Shown: positions 18,077 to 26,487 of the stretch, piece by piece | Position numbering within the stretch: position 1 is the first letter of the stretch | Layout: each line of letters starts with the position of its first letter | From: CAVYXZ01 sp965223835 | GTDB taxonomy: Bacteria; Chloroflexota; Anaerolineae; Aggregatilineales; Phototrophicaceae | Direction of reading: 5' to 3' | Assembly (NCBI GenBank): GCA_965223835.1 | Contig: CBDCXQ010000001.1 | Span: 1,798,001-1,862,000 of the forward strand | Length of the DNA: 64,000 nucleotides | Program-made: the position numbers and the translations under genes | The notes under the pieces: model-generated | Seen by the model: the letters and a program-made list of their open reading frames with translations, nothing else | Databases searched by the model: none | Told to the model about the DNA's origin: nothing

Positions 18077-18361
18077 TCACCTGCCTGTTTGCATTGTCAC
18101 TCGTAATTTCACAAATTTGGCTACGTCCGGGTAAAGCTTGTGCCATGCGGCCTGTTGGGTTTTGTACATTAACGGAAACGTTTGACAGGTTGGCGAATAA
18201 GGCAAATTCTCGTCCATCTCCAGAATCTGATGTGTACAACCGCATAGAGGGCAGCATCGTATCACATGCGCCCCACCAATCTTGTCGACGGCAGCCTGTG
18301 GTAATCCATCCACCATCGTCAAGCTGAAGCTTTTCTGTAGATTCGCAACATAAGCGGGCAT
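18077..18361 (-). CDS. Small zinc-finger-like hypothetical protein
   Basis: 94 aa with AAGGAG at a suitable distance before the ATG. A knuckle, CCPLCGCTH, with a later Cys (SPTCQTF), suggests a bound metal. A longer overlapping frame (18066-18491) is rejected because it lacks a start site and has less protein-like composition. Function unknown. It lies between the 124-aa and DUF3892-like genes in the cluster. Confidence 0.5.
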   Translation of the reverse strand: MPAYVANLQKSFSLTMVDGLPQAAVDKIGGAHVIRCCPLCGCTHQILEMDENLPYSPTCQTFPLMYKTQQAAWHKLYPDVAKFVKLRVTMQTGR

Positions 18362-18472
18362 ACTTTTCCACTCCTTGATATACGATAAACTCGAAAATCA
18401 TTACAATACTTGCTGCAACCGTGTGTCCAGATACCCATACGGACGAACACACACGCCTGTTATCGCGTGACT

Positions 18473-18847
18473 CTATTCCACGACTGCCCACATTAGCCGC
18501 TGCTGATTGCCTTTCATTTTGCTGAGCAAACGGTGAACCGCCGCATAGTCAATGCTCAAGTTCTCGGCGTCCAAGTCCTGCAAGTAATCCTGAAAAGCTT
18601 CGGCCTGTTTGATCGCCAGAACCTGTCCGATCTGATTGCTCAGTATGCTCAAGAGATATTGTGTATAGATCACTGCTTCAACCGGTTCTTTTCCATTGAA
18701 CAACGGGATCAACTTTATCAGATCAGCTTGCAGCCACTGGATCGTATTGAGCACTTGCGCAATTTCACATTCCGAAAGCTGCATCAAAGCCGCGCTCAAC
18801 GGCGGATTCTCGGTGGCTTGGTTTTCTACCTCATCATTGTTGTTCAT
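18473..18847 (-). CDS. Hypothetical helical protein
   Basis: 124 aa, all-helical in appearance with hydrophobic heptad-like spacing (IAQVLNTIQWLQADLIKLIP; YLLSILSNQIGQVLAIKQ). AGG lies upstream of ATG 18847. No recognised domain. Cluster member; composition is like its neighbours. Confidence 0.5.
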   Translation of the reverse strand: MNNNDEVENQATENPPLSAALMQLSECEIAQVLNTIQWLQADLIKLIPLFNGKEPVEAVIYTQYLLSILSNQIGQVLAIKQAEAFQDYLQDLDAENLSIDYAAVHRLLSKMKGNQQRLMWAVVE

Positions 18848-18940
18848 GTCTTACCTGTCAGATTATGAGCGGAAAACGCCGCTCCTGGATAATATGTAGT
18901 GATATTCAGCTCGATCTTGATCTGAACAAGCTGTGGTTTT

Positions 18941-19135
18941 TCAATAGGTGTGATATTCGGAATTGGCTTCGTCAAACTGCTCATGCCTCATTTTCTCAAG
19001 CTTCTGGGTCAGCATATCAAGCGACTCAAAAAGCGGATCGTCCTGAAGTCTTGCTTTGCGCATCGTTTCTATAAGCTGCCTGGATTGCAGCTCCAGGTCG
19101 TTCAACTGTTTCCGGGAGAGATTTTCAAGGTTCAT
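18941..19135 (-). CDS. Short coiled-coil protein
   Basis: 64 aa, predicted coiled coil (LSRKQLNDLELQSRQLIE; LDMLTQKLEKMRHEQF). The ATG at 19135 shares one base with the TGA of the upstream gene (TGATG), which supports both starts and translational coupling. Function unknown; likely a scaffold or partner of the coupled 150-aa protein. Confidence 0.55.
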   Translation of the reverse strand: MNLENLSRKQLNDLELQSRQLIETMRKARLQDDPLFESLDMLTQKLEKMRHEQFDEANSEYHTY

Positions 19136-19587
19136 CAATTATAGACTTTCTCATGTAAAACGATTGACGACATGCTTGCAAACGCAGGGATACTTGTCTG
19201 CCAGGGGCGTAATTTACGTATGTCAATATCCGACTGGTTCTCGCTCATCTCATTGTTTGCAGCAAGTTCTAAAGGTGACTGAGCCAGAAGCCGCTCAATA
19301 AATGGGTTACCTATAATCGGCATCATCCGGGCTTCATCCTGTTGTTGTAATCCAAAGTAATAAACCAACACCCGTCGGTTACCACTTTTCCATTGACTAC
19401 AATAGACAACTTGCCTTACTCTCCAGCCGCTATCAAGCGCGCTAAGTAAGCAATCGCCGCTGGCATAAGTCTGGGACTGTGGATGCCAGTGCCGAGGTAA
19501 ATCGGGAGGTGTACAGGATAATTCTTTTAAGGTTAAGAGCACTGCTGGTCGTATCTCCAGGTCATTGATGATATTGTTGGGAATCAT
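19135..19587 (-). CDS. Hypothetical protein of the small-gene cluster
   Basis: 150 aa from ATG 19587, which forms an ATGA overlap with the upstream stop; this fixes the start in spite of a longer open frame. A beta-rich middle (GWRVRQVVYCSQWKSGNRRVLVYYFGL) and a helical C-terminus are visible. No family recognised. Coupled to genes on both sides, so the three products probably act together. Confidence 0.55.
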   Translation of the reverse strand: MIPNNIINDLEIRPAVLLTLKELSCTPPDLPRHWHPQSQTYASGDCLLSALDSGWRVRQVVYCSQWKSGNRRVLVYYFGLQQQDEARMMPIIGNPFIERLLAQSPLELAANNEMSENQSDIDIRKLRPWQTSIPAFASMSSIVLHEKVYN

Positions 19588-19895
19588 TCCCGGTGCTTCT
19601 GCGCAAGTTTTTGCAGCTGCTCGGCGGCCAGCCTGCACATGACCTCCTGATCGCCAAGATCTCTGAAATCATGGCGTTCAGGGGGGGCGTGTCGATGATC
19701 CCACACGACAAGCCATGTCGGGGATACATAGGTCACGCGCAAATAGTCATTGAAATGCCATACGCTATAAAGATTGTTCAGGCTCTCAAGCCTCGTACTA
19801 ATTTCATTCAAACTGCGCACTGCTTCCATTCCGTTTCGATTCCACTCTCTAGCTTTCGATACGCTATCGATGGTCCGCCACCGATTTAGCGACAA
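19584..19895 (-). CDS. Hypothetical protein with His/Asp-rich segment
   Basis: About 103 aa from a TTG at 19895, 7 nt after the preceding stop and downstream of a G-rich Shine-Dalgarno-like run. A longer frame exists but overlaps the well-supported 66-aa gene. The core SVWHFNDYLRVTYVSPTWLVVWDHRHAPPERHD contains several His and Asp residues. Its YLRVTYV...W pattern loosely recalls the coupled downstream protein. Function unknown. Confidence 0.45.
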   Translation of the reverse strand: MSLNRWRTIDSVSKAREWNRNGMEAVRSLNEISTRLESLNNLYSVWHFNDYLRVTYVSPTWLVVWDHRHAPPERHDFRDLGDQEVMCRLAAEQLQKLAQKHRE

Positions 19896-19902
19896 AGAAC
19901 CA

Positions 19903-20103
19903 TCACCCCCCCAGGATTTCGAGATGTGGGTCGAAGCGTAGGGCCAAATCAGCCCCCACCGGCAGAACACCACACGCGCATGACTCTGAATATGTGACAC
20001 ACATGCCGCAGTGCGGGCAAGTCGAGCAATCGGCTTCGCTACCGCAGCCACAGTTGGGATAAAAGTGATTGCGCCTGGTCTCAGGTTGCTGGTCAGATTC
20101 CAT
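19903..20103 (-). CDS. Cys-rich zinc-ribbon-like protein
   Basis: 66 aa with GAGGAG before the ATG. Eight or more cysteines fall in CGCGSEADCSTCPHCGMCV...CACG, compatible with two zinc sites. No named family recognised. Cluster member just downstream of the tectonin/LysM-like gene. Confidence 0.6.
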   Translation of the reverse strand: MESDQQPETRRNHFYPNCGCGSEADCSTCPHCGMCVTYSESCACGVLPVGADLALRFDPHLEILGG

Positions 20104-20149
20104 TTTGACTCCTCATTACACGATGGTCGGGAATTCGGGCGATTTGATC

Positions 20150-20869
20150 TTAGCGATAGCCGAGCGGCGGCATGATGAGTATCTGGCCCGCCTTCTCGAC
20201 ACTGTCCAGCCTTTTTGCCATCTTGTTTAGCCGAACTATTTCGTCTGCAATCTGATACACCATATCATCATCAGTCACGTTATATTGATTGCGTATGATC
20301 GTGAGCAGGTGATCGCCCGCGCTGGTGATGTACTCCCAGGTATCGCCCAGAAACCACGCGCTTTCGAACGCAGCTTCGGTCCAGACTCGTACTGCCTGCG
20401 GCGAGGCGCTGCCAGCAGCAGGCGATTGCGCGTTGCTAAAGTACAGATGCCCGTGTGTGTTCACACACCACAGATTGCCGTCTGTGTCATAGCTCAGCGC
20501 GGTGACATGCTCCATCATTGTGTCTCGCGTCCACACGCTTTCAACAGGTTTTTCATTCCACTGGTAAATGTTCCCAGCGCTATCCAGACACCAGAATCCG
20601 CCGGGGCCGACTGCAACCGCAACAGCGTTCTCAGGCTCTTCGTTAGTACGATACCAATGCCCGGAGACATAGGCATAAATTTCCCCGTTGTCTTTCAACA
20701 GAGTCATAACGGTAAGGCCCGCAGCGCCGTTAGCTTCGATGTTCGAGTGATTGGATACTGAAAAGTCCATGCTGCTCCGTTTCTGTCCTGATGAATCGTA
20801 GTGACGCACCTTCAAGCTGGCCGACTTCGTTACCTGTTCGCCCAGCTTGTTTTCAATTCGTGTTGGCAC
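20150..20869 (-). CDS. Beta-propeller-like protein with C-terminal LysM-like domain
   Basis: 239 aa from a GTG start. The middle has three or four short repeats with W-phi-x-D-x-x-G-N-hydrophobic features (GGFWCLDSAGNIYQWN; GNLWCVNTHGHLYFSN), similar to tectonin or other propeller blades. The last 55 residues (AGDHLLTIIRNQYN...VYQIADEIVRLN...AGQILIMPP) fit a LysM domain. LysM domains bind glycans or serve as tail-hub parts in phage-like machines. No signal peptide is evident. The neighbouring small membrane protein may be a partner. Confidence 0.5.
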   Translation of the reverse strand: MPTRIENKLGEQVTKSASLKVRHYDSSGQKRSSMDFSVSNHSNIEANGAAGLTVMTLLKDNGEIYAYVSGHWYRTNEEPENAVAVAVGPGGFWCLDSAGNIYQWNEKPVESVWTRDTMMEHVTALSYDTDGNLWCVNTHGHLYFSNAQSPAAGSASPQAVRVWTEAAFESAWFLGDTWEYITSAGDHLLTIIRNQYNVTDDDMVYQIADEIVRLNKMAKRLDSVEKAGQILIMPPLGYR

Positions 20870-20883
20870 ACATTCGACCCGGA

Positions 20884-21441
20884 CTAGGCGTCACCTGCCG
20901 AACTTGCGACATGCGGTTGGGTATCCTGCACAGCGGCCTTATCACGGCGGATCAGGCTGAGCCAGGGATGACCAGTCGCCCTAGAGATGTAGAACAGCGC
21001 GCCTAATATCGCAATGACCGCAATAATCAGCGTCGTTTGCGCGTCGCCTGCGGTTAGCGGTTGTACGATCACATCCAGCCGGGAACTGCTATCCGCAACG
21101 AAACGCACATCCGAGCCACGCGCGACAATCATCATCTCGGTGACGCCAGCAGGCAGTTCAAACGCAAACAACTGCGAGGTATTGCGTCCCGTACCTTCAC
21201 GTGTTGAAGACCCGGCCACGCCTTCAACATCGCTGGTAACTGAAAACGAGCGCGTTCCGGTACCGACCACCTGCACCGGCAGCGCTTCATCGGACGGATT
21301 CGTGATGGTTACTGGTCCGCTGCCCACACCAACGTTGAGATCAGTGCCGCTGTAGGAACGGGTGCGAACCGAATCAAAACCCCAGAATACGGCAACAACC
21401 AGTACAACAGCGGCGATAATAAGTCTTAAGTTAAATTTCAT
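20884..21441 (-). CDS. Membrane-anchored hypothetical protein
   Basis: 185 aa from ATG 21441, with GGAG just upstream (a longer start at 21453 covers that site). A hydrophobic helix near residues 5-24 and a second near 145-165 frame a Ser/Thr-rich, beta-type extracytoplasmic region with the look of a small sandwich domain (NVGVGSGPVTITNPSDEALP). Function unknown. It sits 14 bp upstream of the propeller/LysM gene and is likely cotranscribed. Confidence 0.55.
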   Translation of the reverse strand: MKFNLRLIIAAVVLVVAVFWGFDSVRTRSYSGTDLNVGVGSGPVTITNPSDEALPVQVVGTGTRSFSVTSDVEGVAGSSTREGTGRNTSQLFAFELPAGVTEMMIVARGSDVRFVADSSSRLDVIVQPLTAGDAQTTLIIAVIAILGALFYISRATGHPWLSLIRRDKAAVQDTQPHVASSAGDA

Positions 21442-21502
21442 GAAATGCTCCATTTGTTATGCAATATCTCGATGTGTGTTTGTGAAGCTGGATTCCAGGT
21501 TT

Positions 21503-21856
21503 TCATTGGCCCTGATAGGATTTTCTTATGGCTTTTTGCCGAAGCTTCTGTTTACGTTTTTCCACGCGCCAATACAACGATTCAGAATCTTCTGACGCCG
21601 CTTCTTTGTCTATAGAAATTGCTTGTTGACCGGCTTCTAGGGCCGAGATGTAGCCTTCCAGGAATATCCCCATATCCAGCGGATGATCCGAATCAATGGT
21701 TTTCAGGATGGCTGCAATCTGTGCAGGCCGGTCAGATTGTTTGGCTTCCAGGTCAGCGATATACGCTTCCAGAGACGCCCCCATATCATCGGGATATTCT
21801 GCCGCAATGGTTTTCAGGATTTGGGCAATTTGAGTGGGTCGAGTTGCTCGTGTCAT
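21503..21856 (-). CDS. Protein with two tandem 38-residue helical repeats
   Basis: 117 aa, AGGAAG before ATG. Two near-identical repeats (RPTQIAQILKTIAAEYPDDM and RPAQIAAILKTIDSDHPLDM, each followed by a G-xxLE-xYIxxLEA helix) are followed by a very basic tail (EKRKQKLRQKAIRK). It may bind nucleic acid or another cluster member. Function unknown. Confidence 0.6.
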   Translation of the reverse strand: MTRATRPTQIAQILKTIAAEYPDDMGASLEAYIADLEAKQSDRPAQIAAILKTIDSDHPLDMGIFLEGYISALEAGQQAISIDKEAASEDSESLYWRVEKRKQKLRQKAIRKSYQGQ

Positions 21857-22118
21857 GTCATGCTTCCTTTGCGCTCATTCTAATGAATGACGCTATAAAG
21901 AATAAGAATTACTTCCTGAGTTTCTATGACGACTTATCTAACGGCACACTGTCAATAAGCGCCCCACCCAGCAATGCCTGGATGCGCCATCGGGCAAAGC
22001 AGTCAATATCTCCTTATTTTTTTCATAAGCCAATATTATTGGACACTTGCCGACGACCTCAAACCTGGGGCGACTGCGGGCAAAGCCGTTGAAGGCCCTG
22101 CCCACAGGGGTTCGCGGT

Positions 22119-22241
22119 CTAATGCTTCTGTGGTGTCTGGGTCTTCTTGGGAACGATCAAGACTGGCTGATCAATGAGAATGGGTGCCTTTTCGTCCGAC
22201 TTCTTCGACTTTTTCTTTTTGCCCGTGCGCCTATCAACCAT
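22119..22241 (-). CDS. 40-aa highly basic peptide
   Basis: A short frame with a very strong ribosome site (AGGAGGG at 22249-22255). The product starts MVDRRTGKKKKSKKSDEKAP and continues with a hydrophobic LIDQPVLIVPKK segment. It is the first gene of the minus-strand cluster. Function unknown; the shape (basic head, short beta-prone tail) suggests a nucleic-acid or complex-binding peptide. Confidence 0.45.
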   Translation of the reverse strand: MVDRRTGKKKKSKKSDEKAPILIDQPVLIVPKKTQTPQKH

Positions 22242-22259
22242 AAGCAATATTCCCTCCTG

Positions 22260-22522
22260 GAACCATTTGTTCCATCGAGATGGTGTGTGAGGTCTGGGGC
22301 TGTGTCCAGTGAGTGGGAGAGACGTGAACCCTGTTTAAGACGATTGGCAGGATTCAACCAGTATCACCAAACTTAAGGAGGTAGATGGTGGGGACAATAA
22401 ACGTCTATTTTTTCCGTAATTTTATTCTAAAAATTTTACTCTTAAAACCATTATACCACTCTTTGCAATTTTCTTACATTAGCGTTTTCATTGAAATTGC
22501 AGCGCATCGAATAAATGCGCTC
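22260..22522. other. AT-rich intergenic region after the restriction gene
   Basis: Lies between the stop of the restriction-modification gene and the basic-peptide gene. It is strongly AT-rich at 22385-22500 and may hold the promoter for the cluster of small minus-strand genes. A short dyad AGCGCA/TGCGCT occurs near 22501-22521. No gene is supported. Confidence 0.4.
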
Positions 22523-25500
22523 CTACACCTCCCCATAGGGATATTTCGTCGTTTCTTCGATCAACTGGCGTTCGTCCGGCGTGAGCGCGAAGGCATCATA
22601 GACGATGGCGTTCATGCGGGTTTCCAGCGCGATGATCTGCGCAGTGACCTGCTGATGCCCGGCCTTTTGCTCGGCCAGGAAGCCGCGCCACTCGCTGCGT
22701 TTGCTCAGCGGAATCTCCTGCCCGAAACGGCGCTTGATCTCGTCACTGAGCGCCTTTTCGTCGGCCAATTCCCACCAGCGATACAGGCCGACCCGCGTGC
22801 TGATCTCGCCGCCGTCGAATTCATTGCGAATCGTCTGGCGCGTGTCTTCATGCTGCTGGTAGCGCCGCCGGGCCAACCCGGTAATTTCCTCGGCGATGGC
22901 AGCCAGATCGCTTTCCTGCTGCGTTGTCAGGGTGGGGATTGGCAGTCGTTCGATGAATTGCATCTTTGCACGATACTGCCAGAGTCCTCCACGTAAGCGT
23001 AGAGGTATGCTGATTTGAGACAGTACAAACCACAAGGTTCTGGAATTGAGTAACGGCAAGAAAGTTTTATTGGGTGGTATAGTCAGAAATCCTGTTGCAT
23101 CGACAAATGCGCCTGCTGTGTCCCACGAAAAGCGCGGTAGCTTGGTTATATCAGGCCAGAGTATCTTCTGTTGGTTAAATTCATCGTAGTACGAGCATGG
23201 CCGCAGTTCATACCATCTACATGATCCTTTAGCTGCTTCCCAACGTTTTTCAAGACCTTCTCTGTAATGCTCAAGATGGCGCATGACTGCTGGGTACGAT
23301 TCAATTTCTATATCAGTGTATGTCCATATTAGATATTGCTTACTGTCTATCAGATACCAAGGTCGCAAATCCTGACCACGAATCCAGGGTTTAATAATTT
23401 CCGCGCTAGTTGCATCTTCATCTACTAAGCGTGCTTTTGTTGCCTCGTCAATCACAAAGGCGTCATTGTAGCTGGTCTTGATGCCCCAATACATACGGCT
23501 ATTTATTAGGTCGGAAAGTGATTTGCGTCCTCCAGTTATCTTCTGAAATAGGCGTGTTAACTCCACAGGTTGGAAACGCCATTCCTCCATGCCGGTGGCT
23601 TCGCTCAGGCTGTCCACCCAAGCGCCTGTTTCTAGCCTGCTTTTCAGGTCGCTAACGGGTACATTGCCCTCGACAAACAAATTGCGGAATGTCTCACGGG
23701 AATTGCCCGAACGCAGCACGGCAATCGTGGGATAGACCATCTCCGCGCCCCGGAAGGGCTGGTTCTCGCCAAAGTTCGCCACCCATTCCATCCCGGCGTT
23801 GTCGTGGATGTACTGGCGGAAGGGTTTGGCGCTGTTGCTGTTCATGTACGTGCCGCTGGTGATGTAACCGAGGCGGTGGTCGCGCTTCAGGAATTGCAGC
23901 CCGCGCTCATAGAAGTACAGGAACAAATCGGCTGTGCCGCTGTAGACATCATAGCACGATTGCAGGTAGGGCTTGATCGGCTGGATGCGTTCCTGCCGGA
24001 CATAGGGCGGATTGCCGACCACCGCGTCGAAGCCGGGATTAGCTTTGGGCTGGCCGCTGGCATCGAAGAAGATCTCCGGGAAGGCCAGTTCCCAGTGGAA
24101 AAAGCGCTGCTCGGCGGCGATGCGTTCGGCCTCGTCCACAATCTGCCGCACGGCGGGCGGGATCATGCCACTGGTGGTGAAATTGCGCACAGCCTGCCAC
24201 TGCTCGGCGGTGAGGTCCAGCCCGAAGTAACGCGCGGTCCACACGTCGGCAGCCTGCTGCCAGGCGGTCAGGCGTTGGGTCAGGTCGGCGTAAAGCTGCT
24301 CCTGGTGTTTGACATCGCTGACGCGGTCGGCCACTGTAGCTTCGATGGCGTTCATCTGCGTCACGGCGAAGCTGACTCCCGCGCTGAAATCGGCATCGCT
24401 GAACAGCGCCAACTGGCCGGTGGCGGCCTCGCGCTGGCGCTGGCGTTCCAGTGCTCTGCGGCGTTTCTCTTCTTCCTTCACGGAGATGGCGCTGTCGTCA
24501 ATCGCGGTGATGCGCGTCCCGACGAGGCTGCTGCCCAGCCGGATATGATGGTCGAGGAAGGACAGCGGTTTGCCTTTCGCCAGTGTCGCCAGCCACATAC
24601 TCAGCTTGGCGAGTTCCACCGCCAACGGGTTGATGTCCACCGCGTAAACGCAGGCGCTGGCAACCTGCCGCTTCCAGTAGATCAGTTCGTCCTCAGTCCC
24701 CACGTCCGCCGGGCGCATGTTGAGGCCGCGCAGCCATTCGGCGATGTATTGAGTCACATCGACCACAAAATGGCCGCTGCCCGTCGCCGGGTCCAGGATG
24801 TTGAGCGCCAGCACCTCGCGCACCAGCGCGTCGGAATCATCGACCTGCCAGTTGCCCTCGTCGTCCTGATGGGCATGGCGGGCCGTGATCGCGCTTAGCA
24901 GCGGTTCCAGCGTCTTTTCGACGATAAAGCGCACGATATAATCCGGCGTGTAGTAGCTGCCGGTGATTTTACGCTCATTGCTGCCGGTGCGCAGGTAGAC
25001 CTGTCCGGGCTGCTTGACGACGGTATCACCGGGTTTGGCGGGAATATAACGCTGTTCCCTGCCGGTGATGGTCAGCGGCTGGCTGGCAATATCGAGGTCA
25101 TATTCCAGCAATTTTTCGTAGATGCTGCCCAGGTGACGCACTTCCAGATCGCGGTAATCGACATAAACGCGCGTCCCGCTGTCATCGACTCGCGCCAGCT
25201 TATCCAATGCCGGGACCAGATGGGCATCGCCAACCGCATGGTTCGCCAGAAAAGGGTGTTCGCTGTCGGAGAACAAGCGCCCGTTATACGGCGGCAGATC
25301 AAGGCGTTCATCCCCGGCGTCGATGGCGAAAAACAAATCCCGCAGCCGGTTGTAGGTCTCGCCGCTGTCGGGGTTCAGGTGGTGGTGATAATCCAGCGAA
25401 GTCGCCACCGCGCGCTTGATGGACTGCAAGCTGCGCTGGCTAGTGTATTCGGTGTTGGTGTTCAGCGGCAAAATCTCGCGGCTCTCGGCATAGAAGATAA

Positions 25501-26347
25501 ACAGCAGCCGGTAGAGCAGCACCAGGCTTTGCGTATAAATCGTCCGCAGCGTCGCCGGGTCCGATTCCAGCCGGTTGCGGCGGTAATCGAGGAAGCCCTG
25601 CGCGATCATCTCCAGCGCGTCGTAGACCTCGTCTTCCAGCTTGTCAGTCAGCTTCTGGGCGAAGTCTTCACTCCCGGCCAGCACCTTCACCAGCCAGCCG
25701 CTGCTAAACGCCTCACGCCGGAAGAACGCATAGAAGTAGAGGAAGGCTTCGGTGCTGTCGCTGTCGAGCAGGGATTGCAGATCGACGGCGTAGTAGGTGT
25801 TGTGTTTGCTGCTATCGCGGTGATACAGCCGCCAGATGCGCCCATCGGTCAGGATGCCCCAGGGCAGTTCGCTGTAGCGCAGGTATTCGTCAATCTGCTG
25901 GCTGGGGTTGCGCTGTCCCGGTGTGGATTGGTCGAGCTTTGCGCCCCAGCGTTTGGCGTCGCCCAGCGCCAGCGCGTGCGCGATCTCATGCGGCTGGTAG
26001 ACTTCACTGGTGAGTGCGTGAGCTTCTGCCGCGCTGTTCAGAAAGACGTAATCCGGTTTGCGATGGCCGGTCTCCCGGTAGCGAATTTTGACCTGGACAG
26101 TGTAATGATGGCCGAGGATGCGCAGGACGGGCTGAATCCATTGTTCTTCCAGTTGGGGTTCATCCAGCGCTTCCGGTTGAATGCTGGCGCGGAGGATTTT
26201 GATCTGCTCACGCGCCCGTTGGCCTGCATCAAACAGCCCCTCATTCCATTCCGGGAGTGTGGGGACGATTTCGTTCAGGTAGTAATCGGCAAACAGGCCG
26301 TTGTTGAGGTGGCTGGTGGTTAGTGCTTGCTGTCCATATTCCGACAT
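22523..26347 (-). CDS. Single-chain restriction-modification enzyme (type IIG-like)
   Basis: 1274 aa, combining a possible nuclease with an adenine-specific DNA methyltransferase. The N-terminal 230 residues contain a PD-type nuclease-like region (EEQWIQPVLRILGHHYTVQV...KPDYVFL...AKRWGAKLD). Methyltransferase motif I is ILDPATGSGHF (about residue 517) and motif IV is VVGNPPYVR (about 780), placing it with Eco57I/type IIG and PglX-like enzymes. A target-recognition-like region follows. No separate specificity or BREX gene lies beside it, so a stand-alone defence enzyme is likely. Two long plus-strand frames inside it are composition shadows. Confidence 0.85.
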   Translation of the reverse strand: MSEYGQQALTTSHLNNGLFADYYLNEIVPTLPEWNEGLFDAGQRAREQIKILRASIQPEALDEPQLEEQWIQPVLRILGHHYTVQVKIRYRETGHRKPDYVFLNSAAEAHALTSEVYQPHEIAHALALGDAKRWGAKLDQSTPGQRNPSQQIDEYLRYSELPWGILTDGRIWRLYHRDSSKHNTYYAVDLQSLLDSDSTEAFLYFYAFFRREAFSSGWLVKVLAGSEDFAQKLTDKLEDEVYDALEMIAQGFLDYRRNRLESDPATLRTIYTQSLVLLYRLLFIFYAESREILPLNTNTEYTSQRSLQSIKRAVATSLDYHHHLNPDSGETYNRLRDLFFAIDAGDERLDLPPYNGRLFSDSEHPFLANHAVGDAHLVPALDKLARVDDSGTRVYVDYRDLEVRHLGSIYEKLLEYDLDIASQPLTITGREQRYIPAKPGDTVVKQPGQVYLRTGSNERKITGSYYTPDYIVRFIVEKTLEPLLSAITARHAHQDDEGNWQVDDSDALVREVLALNILDPATGSGHFVVDVTQYIAEWLRGLNMRPADVGTEDELIYWKRQVASACVYAVDINPLAVELAKLSMWLATLAKGKPLSFLDHHIRLGSSLVGTRITAIDDSAISVKEEEKRRRALERQRQREAATGQLALFSDADFSAGVSFAVTQMNAIEATVADRVSDVKHQEQLYADLTQRLTAWQQAADVWTARYFGLDLTAEQWQAVRNFTTSGMIPPAVRQIVDEAERIAAEQRFFHWELAFPEIFFDASGQPKANPGFDAVVGNPPYVRQERIQPIKPYLQSCYDVYSGTADLFLYFYERGLQFLKRDHRLGYITSGTYMNSNSAKPFRQYIHDNAGMEWVANFGENQPFRGAEMVYPTIAVLRSGNSRETFRNLFVEGNVPVSDLKSRLETGAWVDSLSEATGMEEWRFQPVELTRLFQKITGGRKSLSDLINSRMYWGIKTSYNDAFVIDEATKARLVDEDATSAEIIKPWIRGQDLRPWYLIDSKQYLIWTYTDIEIESYPAVMRHLEHYREGLEKRWEAAKGSCRWYELRPCSYYDEFNQQKILWPDITKLPRFSWDTAGAFVDATGFLTIPPNKTFLPLLNSRTLWFVLSQISIPLRLRGGLWQYRAKMQFIERLPIPTLTTQQESDLAAIAEEITGLARRRYQQHEDTRQTIRNEFDGGEISTRVGLYRWWELADEKALSDEIKRRFGQEIPLSKRSEWRGFLAEQKAGHQQVTAQIIALETRMNAIVYDAFALTPDERQLIEETTKYPYGEV

Positions 26348-26487
26348 GACTGTTATTTCTATACGTATTCAAGGTTACATATGCGTTCCATTATAACGTT
26401 TTCACCACACTTTGCTGCACATGGCGCGCCATGTCAATTGGAACCAAAATCGAAAACTGAAAAATTGCTCCCCAAATTGAAAAATTG

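Noticed and set aside
18066..18491. 141-codon minus-strand open frame overlapping the 94-aa gene
   Set aside because: No ribosome site and less protein-like; the 94-aa frame has AAGGAG and a zinc-knuckle motif.
23804..26323. Two long plus-strand open frames (364 and 396 codons) inside the restriction-modification gene
   Set aside because: They are antisense to a well-supported 1274-aa protein with clear methyltransferase motifs, have low-complexity composition and no domains; GC-biased third positions explain them.
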